Below are positions 8,739 through 17,520 of a stretch of DNA of 64,000 bases, piece by piece. Position numbers and translations under genes: made by a program. Within the stretch, counting starts at the first letter, position 1; each line of letters starts with the position of its first letter. This stretch comes from an uncultured Myxococcales bacterium. GTDB lineage: Bacteria; Myxococcota; Myxococcia; Myxococcales; Myxococcaceae. Below the pieces are notes generated by a model, which was not told the origin of the DNA, did not search any database, and saw only the letters and a program-made list of their open reading frames with translations. The stretch covers positions 14,736 to 78,735 of the forward strand of contig CALJKW010000046.1 in assembly GCA_937980205.1 (NCBI GenBank), read 5' to 3'.

Positions 8739-9410
8739 GTGTGGGAAGACTTCGCGCCGGCGAGCTGCCTGCCGGACCATTGCTTCTGTGAAGCCGTGCA
8801 CGAGGGCTGGGTGCGCCAGCCGTCGAACGCGTGGTCGAGCCTCACCTTCTGCGTCGCCGCGGCCGCGATGGCGGTGCAGCTCTCGCGCTTGGGCCCCGGC
8901 CGGCTCCGCGCCGTCGAGGCGTGGTGCTTCGCGGTGGCCGTGTTCCTCTTGGGCGTGACGAGCTTCGCGTACCACGCGTCGCTCACCTTCCTCGGCCAGT
9001 GGCTCGACGTGCAGTCGATGTACCTGCTCGTGCTCACGTGCGTGGCGGTGAACGCCGACGCGCTGCGGCCGGGCAGGGCGCCGCGCTTCGTCCCGGTGTA
9101 CGTCGTCTCCAACGTGGCGCTGGGCGTGCTGCTGTACACGGCGGCGCCGCTGAGGCGGTACGCGTTCGCGCTCGCGATCCTCGGCATCCTGCTCACCGAG
9201 GTGCTGTTGCGTCGCAAGAAGCTGCGCGACTGGCCGCTCGCTTCGCTGGGAGGCGCGGCAGCCGCGCAGGGCGTCGCGTTCGGCATCTGGATCCTCGACA
9301 TCACGAAGACCGTCTGCTTCCCGTGGAGCCCGGTGCAGGGCCACGCCATCTGGCACGCGCTCGGGGCGGTGGCCACGTGGCTCTTGTGGCGGTACTACCG
9401 GGGCCGATGA
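8739..9410 (+). CDS. alkaline ceramidase/CREST-family membrane protein
   Basis: A 223-residue protein with about seven hydrophobic helices. The metal-binding pattern of the ceramidase (CREST hydrolase) superfamily is visible: SFAYHASLTFLGQWLD on one helix and the C-terminal GHAIWHALGA (HxxxH) on the last. In this family three histidines, a serine and an aspartate hold a zinc that hydrolyses ceramide-type amides. The N-terminus has a Cys/His cluster (CLPDHCFCEAVHEG) as in known members. Start is GTG at 8739. Its TGA overlaps the ATG of the following oxidoreductase. Confidence 0.75.
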   Translation: MWEDFAPASCLPDHCFCEAVHEGWVRQPSNAWSSLTFCVAAAAMAVQLSRLGPGRLRAVEAWCFAVAVFLLGVTSFAYHASLTFLGQWLDVQSMYLLVLTCVAVNADALRPGRAPRFVPVYVVSNVALGVLLYTAAPLRRYAFALAILGILLTEVLLRRKKLRDWPLASLGGAAAAQGVAFGIWILDITKTVCFPWSPVQGHAIWHALGAVATWLLWRYYRGR

Positions 9411-10999
9411 GCGAGCTGCGCAAAGGGCACTTCGGCAAAGACCGCAAGGACGGGCCGTGGGACGCGATCGTCATCGGCTCGGGCATCGGCGGCATGACGG
9501 CGGCGGCGCTGCTCGCGAAGCTCGGCCGGCGCGTGCTGGTGCTCGAGCAGCACTACGTGCCGGGCGGCTTCACGCACACGTTCACGCGCAAGCAGTACCG
9601 CTGGGACGTCGGGGTCCACGCCGTGGGCGAGGTCACCGTCAAGAGCATGCCGGGCCGCCTGTTGCGCGCGCTCACCGACGGCCGCCTCGAGTGGGCCTCG
9701 CTCGGCCCCGTCTACGACGCCTTCCACTTCCCCGGAGACTTCCACCTCGACTTCCCCGACAACCCCGAACAGTTCCGCGAGAACCTGTACGCCGGGTTCC
9801 CGCGCGAGCGCGAGGCGATCGACCAGTACCTCGGCCTGGCGAAGACGATCTCCGCGGGCATGCGCGGCTACTACCTGTCGCGCGTGTTGCCGCACGCGCT
9901 GACGGCTCCGACCGAGCGGCTGCTCGCCGGCAAGACCCAGCGCTTCATGAAGGAGCGCACGCGCGAGGTGCTCGCCGGGCTGACGCGCGACGAGCACCTG
10001 CGCTCGGTCTTCGCGGCGCAGTGGGGCTACTACGGCTCGAAGCCGAGCCGCTCGGCGTTCGCGATGCAGGCGCTGGTGGTGAAGCACTTCCTCTGGGGCG
10101 GCTACTACCCGGTCGGCGGCTCGCAGCAGATCGCGACGCAGCTGCTCACGACCGTCGCGAACGCCGGCGGGTGGACGCGGATCATGGCCGACGTCTCGGG
10201 CATCCTCGTCGAGAACAACCGCGCGTGCGGCGTGCGCATGAAAGACGGCGAGGAGCTTCGCGCGCCGCTGATCATCTCCGCCGCCGGCGCGCACACGACG
10301 GTCGGCCTCTTGCCGGAGCCGCACCGCTCTTCCGCGTGGGCGGGCACGCTGCGCGCGCTGACTCCGGCGCCGGCGCACGTGTGCCTGTACCTCGGCTTCA
10401 AGGGCGACATCCGCAAGGCCAGCGCCACCGGCGCGAACCAGTGGTTCTACGAGGTGTGGGACAGCGAGGACGACGCGTGGAAGGTGACGGAGACCGGTGA
10501 GCTGCCGAAGGCTCCGGTGCTGTACGTGAGCTTCCCGTCGGTGAAGGACCCGCTGCACACGCCTTCCGATCGCCACACCGGCGAGTGCGTCACCTTCGTG
10601 CCGTGGGAGGTCTTCGAGAAGTGGCGCGACAAGCGCTGGCGGCGGCGCGGCGACGACTACGAGTCGTTCAAGCAGCGCATGACGCAGACGATGCTGAAGC
10701 AGCTCTTCGAGCACATGCCGGGCCTCGAGCCGATGCTCGACTACGCCGAGCTCTCGACTCCCGTGACGACGGATCACTTCGTGCGCCCGTCGCGCGGGTC
10801 CATCTACGGGCTCGAGCCTACGCCCGAGCGGTTCGCGAACCCGCACTTGAAGCCGCGCTCGCCGGTGCCGGGCCTGTACCTCGCGGGCAGCGACGTGACG
10901 TCCGTCGGAGTCGTCGGCGCGCTGATGGGGGGCCTGCTCGCCGCCGTCGCCGCCGAGCCCTGGGACGCCATGCGGTACCTCCGTCGCGACGTGATGTGA
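9407..10999 (+). CDS. RetSat/CrtI-like FAD-dependent oxidoreductase
   Basis: A 530-residue flavoprotein of the phytoene desaturase / all-trans-retinol 13,14-reductase group. The FAD dinucleotide fold is at residues 19-48 (IVIGSGIGGMTAAALLAKLG, then VLVLEQHYVPGG), and the C-terminal FAD motif is GLYLAGSDVTSVGVVGALMGG. These enzymes reduce or oxidise polyene or other lipid double bonds. The ATG at 9407 overlaps the TGA of the ceramidase-like gene (ATGA), so the two are coupled and probably share a lipid pathway. The true substrate cannot be told from sequence. Confidence 0.85.
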   Translation: MSELRKGHFGKDRKDGPWDAIVIGSGIGGMTAAALLAKLGRRVLVLEQHYVPGGFTHTFTRKQYRWDVGVHAVGEVTVKSMPGRLLRALTDGRLEWASLGPVYDAFHFPGDFHLDFPDNPEQFRENLYAGFPREREAIDQYLGLAKTISAGMRGYYLSRVLPHALTAPTERLLAGKTQRFMKERTREVLAGLTRDEHLRSVFAAQWGYYGSKPSRSAFAMQALVVKHFLWGGYYPVGGSQQIATQLLTTVANAGGWTRIMADVSGILVENNRACGVRMKDGEELRAPLIISAAGAHTTVGLLPEPHRSSAWAGTLRALTPAPAHVCLYLGFKGDIRKASATGANQWFYEVWDSEDDAWKVTETGELPKAPVLYVSFPSVKDPLHTPSDRHTGECVTFVPWEVFEKWRDKRWRRRGDDYESFKQRMTQTMLKQLFEHMPGLEPMLDYAELSTPVTTDHFVRPSRGSIYGLEPTPERFANPHLKPRSPVPGLYLAGSDVTSVGVVGALMGGLLAAVAAEPWDAMRYLRRDVM

Positions 11000-11098
11000 C
11001 CGCTTGGGCGGCAGCCAACTCCGCGGGTTGACTGAGTAATCGGTCGCCCGCACGTTTGGGCATCGATTCTCGTCCTCCAAGAAGAGCGCCGCACCGCC

Positions 11099-14000
11099 AT
11101 GCCCAACCGCGTCCCTTCGACTCCCTCGACCACGCCCACCACGTCGTCGCGCACCGCGGCAGCCGAGCCGTGGCTCGTCGAGGCGCTGCAGGGGCTGTCC
11201 GTCGACGCGTGGGAGCTGGTGCTCGCGCAGGGCCGCGAGGGCCTGGGCGTCACCGACGCCGAGCCGGGCCTGCTCGCGCTGTACAAGCAGCAGCTCGCGC
11301 GCGGCGGCATGAGGGACACGCCGCAGAACCGCAGCGGCTTCGTTCAGCAGCTGCTCGCGCGGTACCAGCTCAAGGCGAGCGAGCTGATGTCCAAGAACGA
11401 TGGCCTGCCGCCGTCGTTCGCGCAGACCGTCGACGCGCTCGGCCGCTGGAGCGCCGCCGACGAGGCCTCGTTCCAGCAGCTCTTGCCCAGGCGGCCGGTG
11501 CAGCGGCAGCAGCCCCAGCGCACCGATCGCTTCGAGCTCACGCGGGCGACGCGCGACGACGGCGTCATCCGCGTCGAGAGCGAGCTCGAGGAGTACTACC
11601 CGACGACGGCGAAGACTCCGGATGAGGCGCTCGCGATGCGCACCGACAAGGTCGCGAAGGACACGAAGCTCTTGTCCAAGCTCGAGGCGGCGATCGCGAA
11701 GGGGCAGAACCCGTTCACCGGCGACGACGGAGAGATCGGCCGCCGCGCCTACCGCGACTTCATCTCGCAGCGCGGCCTCTCGGACACTCCGCAGAACCGG
11801 AAGCTGTTCGTCTCGCTGATGAAGGAGCGCCAGGCCGCGGTGCAGGCGAACGGTGGCCAGGGCCTCGACGCGCTCGGCGACAGGAAGTTCTGGGCCGACG
11901 CCGCGCTGCGCCGCCTCGAGGCGCGCGCGAAGAACACGACCGGGCCGGTCGAGCTCGCCGACGACGAGCGGTGGATGATCTCGGCGCTGGCGGACCCGAA
12001 GGTGAAGTTCACGCCGGAGCAGCAGACGCTGCTCGACCGCGTGGGCTGGCGCGACCAGGGGCTGCGCACGTGGCTCGGCGAGGTCGCGGCGAAGAACAAG
12101 GCGGCCGACGCATGGCGCCCCGGTCTCGGCCAGCCGTACAGCACGATGCTCAACGCCGCGACGGTCTTCGACGGCGACCCGCAGATGAACGCGTTCTCGA
12201 TGGCGGCGAAGGCCGCGGGCTACTCGGACGCCGAGCTGCGCCTCGTCGCGGATCACTGGAAGGCGAACGGCTGGGGGCTCTACGTGCGCCACGGCGTCGA
12301 AGGTGAGCCGCGGATCCAGACGCCCGAGGACACCAAGCTGTTCAACATCGGCGGGCAGCGCTTCGTCCGCTACAGCATGACGCCGGAGGCCGCCGCGGCC
12401 CTGCGCGATGCGCGGTACGCCGTGCAGCAGGGCTACACCTCGCTCGCGGATTACCAGAAGGACTTCAACACCACGTGGTCCGACAAGGTCGGCTGGCTCG
12501 GCTCGAAGCTGCTCGAGCTCGAGCAGGCGAAGGACAAGCTGTTCGGCCTCGACCAGAGCTCGGTGACCGGGCCGCTGGTGCGCGGGAAGTACGACGCGAT
12601 GCGAGAGCTCATCCTCGTCGGCTCGAACGCGGCCAACCTCACGCAGATGGCGGTCTCGAACACGGCGCAGTTCATTCGCACCGGAGACCCGTTCGTCTCC
12701 ATCGCGAAGAACGAGGAGCTGAACCGCTACTACGACGGCGCCGCGAACCGCGTGGAGCAGACGTTCGCCGAGCTCGGCCGCACGTACCCGCAGGAGGAGC
12801 AGAACGTCGTCGCCGAGATCGCGCGCGGCACCATCGCCGGCGTTCCGAAGATGGCGGTCAACCTCATCCCCGGCGCGGCCATCTATTACAACGCGCTCAA
12901 GCACGCGAACCGCCCCTTCGACGAGTTCGCGAAGGAGACCGTCATCGACCTCGCGTCGATCGCCGGCGGCTTCGCGCTCTCGCGCGTGACGAGCGGCGTC
13001 TCTGGCGCGGCGTCGAAGTACTTCAACACCCCGCTCGCGCAGGCGACGGTGCGGCAGGTCGTCGAGCGCGGCGGCTCGGCCGTCGGCGGCGCGACGCTGA
13101 ACGTGGCGATGGACATGGGCCCGGCGGCGCTTCGCCAGGTCCTCGGCGACGACAGCCCCGCGGCGCAGAAAGAGGCGGCCGAGAAGCTCAGCATGGCCGC
13201 GTTCAAGCGGAACGTGTGGTCGGGCATCGTGTTCGGCCTGGTCGCTCCGGGGCGGTACACGAAGGACGACTTCGTGACGCTGGGCAAGCCGGGCGCGACG
13301 CTCGAGGGGCCGCTGTTCCGCACCCGCACGCCGGACGGCGCCGAGCACTACTACTCGGCGGTGCGCGTGACCGAGAACGGCAAGACGCGCGTCGAGTTCG
13401 TCGAGGCCGACCCGCAGAGCCCGAAGGTGCAGCAGGCGGTGCGCGAGGGGCGGGTGAAGGACGGGCGGCAGGCCGACATCGACTACGCGCTCGCGCAGTC
13501 GCGGTGGAGCCGGCTGTCTGGGGATGATCAGACGCGGCTCGCCGCACAGGCGAACCAGTACGCGGCGAAGAAGCTGCTCGCGGACGCCGAGGCCGGCGTG
13601 CAGTACAGCGCGACCCGGACGTCCGACCCGAAGCAGGCGCAGCAGAACGCGAAGGCTTCGAAGGACCGCCTGCTCGAGGTGTACAAGCTGCACGCCCAGC
13701 AGAACGGCTACGGGGTGGACCCGATCATGACGTTCGAGCTCGCGAAGGCGACGCCCGAGCGGCTGCTCGAGGTCTTCGGCGAGGGCCCGTACCCCGTCGC
13801 GATGATGGAGCTCTTCCGCCGGCCCGGCTTTGGCGACCTGGTGAAGAACGACCCGGCGAAGGCGCGCGCGCTGTACCAGGCGAACGAGTACACGAACGTG
13901 CTCGGCCGCATCGACGCCGAGGCGGCCGCGCTCAAGAGCCAGCTCCCGCCCGGCCAGGTCGGGCCGAAGGCGCTCGACAACGTCGCCGCGCAGCTCGCGA

Positions 14001-14722
14001 ACGAGGGCACGGTGGTGACGCGCGCGAACGGCTTCGTGAACATCGAGCGGCAGCCCGGCAAGACGAAGGGCTGGGCGTACGAGATGGTGCTCGAGGATCG
14101 CGCCATGCAGCAGGCAGCGCTGAAGGTGGAGAACGGCAAGATCGTCTCGACCGACGGCAGCACCCAGCCGACCCGCATCGCGTTCGACCCCAAGCAGCTC
14201 GCGGTCGACCCGACGCGCAGCCTGATGCTGAACACGCACGGGTCGATCAACGGCCTCGACGGCATCACGCCCGAGCGGCTCACCGAGATCGCGCGGAAGA
14301 TCGTCGAGAAGGGTGAGATCGACAACGTCGTGCTCGTCGCCTGCAACCAGGGCGACCTGCGGCCTCAGGGCGGCACCGCGGCGCTGCAGTTCATGCAGGA
14401 CTTGAACGCCCAGGTGAAGGCGCTCAGCGGCGGCAAGCGCAGCATCGAGGTCTTCGCCTCGAAGGAGCCCGGCGTCCTGACCGGCACGACGCCCGGCACC
14501 GGTGACACCGTCGTCGGCGTGAACATCCCCGACAACCGGCCGCGCGTGTACATCCCGCTGCCGGATACGCAGAAGGCCGCCACGATGGTGCCCGTGCTGC
14601 TTCAGGACAAGGTCTTCGAGGTTCCGCCGAGCTGGTACGACCAGACGCCGGCGCGCACCGGGCCGCTCGATCGACCCGCGTTCGTGTACGTGATCCGCGT
14701 GAACGAAGACCAAGAGCGGTGA
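11099..14722 (+). CDS. giant protein with C-terminal caspase-like (clan CD) cysteine peptidase domain
   Basis: A 1207-residue protein without an obvious signal peptide. The C-terminal region has LMLNTHGSING (His1047) and then IDNVVLVACNQGDL (Cys1082), the His-Gly and Ala-Cys signatures after two hydrophobic strands that define clan CD peptidases (caspase, CHAT, gingipain, C80 toxin autoprocessing). Two N-terminal segments share a DTPQNR motif (residues 73-78 and 229-234). A central Gly/Ala-rich hydrophobic region (about 580-680) resembles the translocation-like segments of polymorphic toxins. It could be a self-processing secreted toxin or a caspase-like effector; the family as a whole is unknown to me. 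RBS: AAGAAG about 15 bp upstream of the ATG. Confidence 0.7.
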   Translation: MPNRVPSTPSTTPTTSSRTAAAEPWLVEALQGLSVDAWELVLAQGREGLGVTDAEPGLLALYKQQLARGGMRDTPQNRSGFVQQLLARYQLKASELMSKNDGLPPSFAQTVDALGRWSAADEASFQQLLPRRPVQRQQPQRTDRFELTRATRDDGVIRVESELEEYYPTTAKTPDEALAMRTDKVAKDTKLLSKLEAAIAKGQNPFTGDDGEIGRRAYRDFISQRGLSDTPQNRKLFVSLMKERQAAVQANGGQGLDALGDRKFWADAALRRLEARAKNTTGPVELADDERWMISALADPKVKFTPEQQTLLDRVGWRDQGLRTWLGEVAAKNKAADAWRPGLGQPYSTMLNAATVFDGDPQMNAFSMAAKAAGYSDAELRLVADHWKANGWGLYVRHGVEGEPRIQTPEDTKLFNIGGQRFVRYSMTPEAAAALRDARYAVQQGYTSLADYQKDFNTTWSDKVGWLGSKLLELEQAKDKLFGLDQSSVTGPLVRGKYDAMRELILVGSNAANLTQMAVSNTAQFIRTGDPFVSIAKNEELNRYYDGAANRVEQTFAELGRTYPQEEQNVVAEIARGTIAGVPKMAVNLIPGAAIYYNALKHANRPFDEFAKETVIDLASIAGGFALSRVTSGVSGAASKYFNTPLAQATVRQVVERGGSAVGGATLNVAMDMGPAALRQVLGDDSPAAQKEAAEKLSMAAFKRNVWSGIVFGLVAPGRYTKDDFVTLGKPGATLEGPLFRTRTPDGAEHYYSAVRVTENGKTRVEFVEADPQSPKVQQAVREGRVKDGRQADIDYALAQSRWSRLSGDDQTRLAAQANQYAAKKLLADAEAGVQYSATRTSDPKQAQQNAKASKDRLLEVYKLHAQQNGYGVDPIMTFELAKATPERLLEVFGEGPYPVAMMELFRRPGFGDLVKNDPAKARALYQANEYTNVLGRIDAEAAALKSQLPPGQVGPKALDNVAAQLANEGTVVTRANGFVNIERQPGKTKGWAYEMVLEDRAMQQAALKVENGKIVSTDGSTQPTRIAFDPKQLAVDPTRSLMLNTHGSINGLDGITPERLTEIARKIVEKGEIDNVVLVACNQGDLRPQGGTAALQFMQDLNAQVKALSGGKRSIEVFASKEPGVLTGTTPGTGDTVVGVNIPDNRPRVYIPLPDTQKAATMVPVLLQDKVFEVPPSWYDQTPARTGPLDRPAFVYVIRVNEDQER

Positions 14723-14732
14723 AGGGGACCTC

Positions 14733-14796
14733 CGTTCACGCTGAGAGGGTCGGCCAGAACAAGCAGCGCATTGCCGACCTCCGCTCAGCGTGAACG
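14733..14796. terminator. long inverted repeat between convergent genes
   Basis: Arms at 14733-14754 and 14773-14796 are reverse complements over a perfect 13-nt core (CGTTCACGCTGAG) and a GGTCGGC block, with a 2-nt indel. It lies 11 bp after one stop and 30 bp before the opposite stop, so it likely terminates both transcripts. Confidence 0.6.
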
Positions 14797-14825
14797 TGAG
14801 TCTCTTCAGACGCTCTCAGCCGAGC

Positions 14826-15479
14826 TCACCGCTGCTGCCAGTTCAGCTCGCGCCCGTCCTGCGCGGCCTCGCGCACGGCAGCGCCGAAGCGGGCGTCCCA
14901 CTCGAAGAGCTCGAGGCCGGCTGCCCGCTGCGCGCGGGCGCCCGCCTGCGCCACGTTTCCGATGCTGCCGATCGCGTGGCCGATGCCGAACGCGACGTTC
15001 GCGACGGAGCCGACGAGCCCCTTCACCGCACCCCCGAACGACTCACCGGCGCCCTGGAGATCGTCCTGTGCGCCTCGCGCGAAGCGCTCGGCGGTGCGGA
15101 GCAGCGCCTGGCTCGGGCGCCAGCGCAGCCCGCGGGTGGGCTCGCACGGCTGCGCCTGCCGCGCCGACTGCGCCGGCCCAAGAGCGACGGGCGGGCTCTT
15201 GAAGCCATCCTCGATGGCGGACACGCCGGCCGCGATGACGCCGATGCCCGCGGCAGCGGTGATGCGTCCCGCGCTGCGGACGGCCTGCGCGGTGCCCTTC
15301 ACCACCTTCACGGCCGCGCCGACGACGTTCACCCCGGCGGCGAACGTGTTCGTCACCGCAGCAGCGGCGTGCGCGCCGGCCTCCTTCACGTCCTGCTTCG
15401 CGAGCGCGCGCTGGTGATCTCCCGCAGCGTCGAGCAGCTCCCACGTCTGAATCCCCTGAACACGACCGATCATGTGCAT
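14826..15479 (-). CDS. glycine-zipper-like hydrophobic protein of unknown function
   Basis: A 217-residue protein that I do not recognise. It has two long Ala/Gly/Val-rich stretches (about residues 38-90 and 150-185) with small residues spaced as in glycine zippers (GVNVVGAAVKVVKGTAQAV, GSVANVAFGIGHAIGSIG), a pattern seen in pore-forming or membrane-inserting proteins and in delivery regions of effectors. No cleavable signal is evident. A start two codons later is equally possible. It is convergent with the caspase-like gene and downstream of the radical SAM operon on the same strand (158 bp gap). Confidence 0.5.
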   Translation of the reverse strand: MHMIGRVQGIQTWELLDAAGDHQRALAKQDVKEAGAHAAAAVTNTFAAGVNVVGAAVKVVKGTAQAVRSAGRITAAAGIGVIAAGVSAIEDGFKSPPVALGPAQSARQAQPCEPTRGLRWRPSQALLRTAERFARGAQDDLQGAGESFGGAVKGLVGSVANVAFGIGHAIGSIGNVAQAGARAQRAAGLELFEWDARFGAAVREAAQDGRELNWQQR

Positions 15480-15637
15480 GACCCCTTTGGTTGGGGACGA
15501 GATGTCCCGCCGCGCCGCGATGCTGCGCGCGTGCCGATCGCAACTTCGCGAACGCGCACCCGTGCGCCCCGATGCACCATCCCGTTCTCATTTCTCGAGG
15601 AGCGTTAAGGCGAGCCGCGGAACACGGCGCCGCAGCG

Positions 15638-16504
15638 TCAGTCCGCCTCGCGCGTGCCCGGCGTGAACCGCTCGATGATGCCGCGGTTCTGCGGCACCGT
15701 GCACGGGCAGACGTCGTAGGGGCAGGGCCGCGGAGCGCTCCACAGCTTCAGCGTGCCGTCGAAGACGTTGCCGAGGTGCCCGTCGCCGAAGCGCTTGGCG
15801 GGGTAGCACGCGAACGCGTCACCCTTCGGGTGAATGATGAAGTACCGGCTGCCGGCGTGGCACAGGTGGCCCTTGAGCGCGTACCCGCGGTTCATCTGCC
15901 CGGGGCCCTCGAGATCATCGAACGCCTCGGCGATGACGGCGCGGTCCTCGGGGTCGTACTGCACCGGCGCTCCGTCGCGGCGCATGAGCTGCGGGTAGAA
16001 CTTGATGCCCGCGCCCTCGAAGCGCGCGCGGCTGTCGGCGACCTTCTGCACCTCGCCCGGCACCACCACGCTGTTCACGACGAAGGTCGCCTTGGGCCAC
16101 GCGCTCAACGCCTCTTTCACCGCCACGGCCTTGGCGAAGAACGCCGCCTCGTCGACCTCTTCGCGGTGCAGCGAGCACGAGAACGTGCGCAGCTGCGCGC
16201 CGGCTGCCGCGATGAACTGCTCGATGACCCGCAGCGGCGCGGAGAGGTTGGTCAGCACCGAGACCCGGTGTCCCGCGCGCGCCAGCCGCTCGGCGACGAA
16301 CGGCAGCCGCTTGAGCAGAAACGGCTCGCCGCCCGAGACCTTCAGCTCCCACGAGCCGGGAAGGGCGCACAGCGTGTCGAGCGCGCGGTCGAGCGCGTCG
16401 TCGTCGGGGCCGCCGATGCCCGGCAGGTGCTTCTGCACGCAGTAGGTGCAGCGGTAGTTGCAGCCGCCGACGATGTTCCACGAGATGGTGTTGCGCGGGC
16501 TCAC
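15638..16504 (-). CDS. radical SAM protein with C-terminal Cys-rich region (second of pair)
   Basis: A 288-residue radical SAM enzyme. Cys15, Cys19 and Cys22 (GGCNYRCTYC) bind the 4Fe-4S cluster, and KVSGGEPFL is the SAM-binding GGE motif. The C-terminal region has further cysteines (LCHAGS, FACYPAK, CPYDVCPC), compatible with auxiliary cluster binding as in SPASM-type enzymes that modify peptides or sugars. The GTG start overlaps the TGA of the preceding radical SAM gene (GTGA). The reaction is unknown. Confidence 0.85.
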   Translation of the reverse strand: MSPRNTISWNIVGGCNYRCTYCVQKHLPGIGGPDDDALDRALDTLCALPGSWELKVSGGEPFLLKRLPFVAERLARAGHRVSVLTNLSAPLRVIEQFIAAAGAQLRTFSCSLHREEVDEAAFFAKAVAVKEALSAWPKATFVVNSVVVPGEVQKVADSRARFEGAGIKFYPQLMRRDGAPVQYDPEDRAVIAEAFDDLEGPGQMNRGYALKGHLCHAGSRYFIIHPKGDAFACYPAKRFGDGHLGNVFDGTLKLWSAPRPCPYDVCPCTVPQNRGIIERFTPGTREAD

Positions 16505-17520
16505 AGCAGGCCCTCGGCGCGCAGCTCCTCGAGCTCGCGCTCGAGCGAGAAGTTCATGTCGTGCTTTCCGCACCGGCTGCACACGTCGAGGTACTCGCGC
16601 CGCAACAGCCGCGCGCGCATCGCCTGGTAGCGCGGGCCGGTCCACACCGACGCGAAGGACTCGGTGCTCACGTTGCCGACGTCGATGTGCGCGCAGCAGA
16701 AGAAGACGCGACCCTCGACCGAGACGCGCGCGTAGAAGTGGCCCGCGAAGCACCGGGGCAGCCCGCCCTTGCGGCCGAGCAGCGCGGCCTCGTAGGCGTC
16801 GAGGTTGTGGCGGACACCCAGCGCCTCGGCGCGCGCACGCGCCGCAGGGATGAGCACGGACGCCAGGTCCTCGACCTGCTCGGCGGTGAGCCGGTAGCGC
16901 TCGGTTCCCGCGGGCAGATCTCCCACCTTGAACGACGCGCGCGCCCCGTGCGCGTGGGCGAGCTCGACCATCTGGGTGAGCTCGTGCGCGTTCAGCGCGT
17001 TGATGACCTGCACGAAGTTCACCCGGGTCACGCCCCGCAGCCGCTGGGCTCCGTGCATCAGGCGCTCGAACGTCTTCCCGGTCTGGTTGGGGTGGTACGC
17101 GGCGTACGTGGCCGGCGTGGCCGAGGCGACGTTGAGCAGCAGCTGATCGACCTTCATCGTGGCGAGCGCGTCGAAGTCGCACAGCGTGCCGTTGGTGATG
17201 ATGGTGAGCTTGAGCCCGCGCGCCTTCACCTCGTGAATCAGCCGGTCGATGTCGGGGTGCGTGAACGGCTCGCCGCCGCCCGCGAGCACGACGCGCTCGA
17301 TTCCGAGCGAGCACGCCGAGTCGAGCACCGCCAGGAACACGTCCAGCGCGATGCGGCGCCGCTTCCACTCGACGCTCTTCGGCTGCTTCAGCTCGGGCCC
17401 GTAGTTCCAGCAGGTGACGCAGTCGAGGTTGCAGGCGTTGGTGACGTCGATGTGCAGCGCCTCGGGGCCGAGGCGGGGCGCTCCGTCGAGCCAGCCGCGG
17501 AAGCGCTCGAGGGCGGTCAT
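16501..17520 (-). CDS. radical SAM/SPASM-like protein (first of pair)
   Basis: A 339-residue radical SAM protein: cluster cysteines 30, 34 and 37 (ACNLDCVTCW), GGGEPF motif for SAM, and a C-terminal SPASM-like half with CFAGHFY, VFFCCAHIDVGN and CSRCGKHDMNFS. SPASM proteins typically mature peptides or modify carbohydrate or amino-acid substrates. The ATG overlaps the TGA of the glycosyltransferase gene. Two different radical SAM enzymes plus one glycosyltransferase in direct coupling points to a dedicated modification pathway. Confidence 0.87.
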   Translation of the reverse strand: MTALERFRGWLDGAPRLGPEALHIDVTNACNLDCVTCWNYGPELKQPKSVEWKRRRIALDVFLAVLDSACSLGIERVVLAGGGEPFTHPDIDRLIHEVKARGLKLTIITNGTLCDFDALATMKVDQLLLNVASATPATYAAYHPNQTGKTFERLMHGAQRLRGVTRVNFVQVINALNAHELTQMVELAHAHGARASFKVGDLPAGTERYRLTAEQVEDLASVLIPAARARAEALGVRHNLDAYEAALLGRKGGLPRCFAGHFYARVSVEGRVFFCCAHIDVGNVSTESFASVWTGPRYQAMRARLLRREYLDVCSRCGKHDMNFSLERELEELRAEGLL

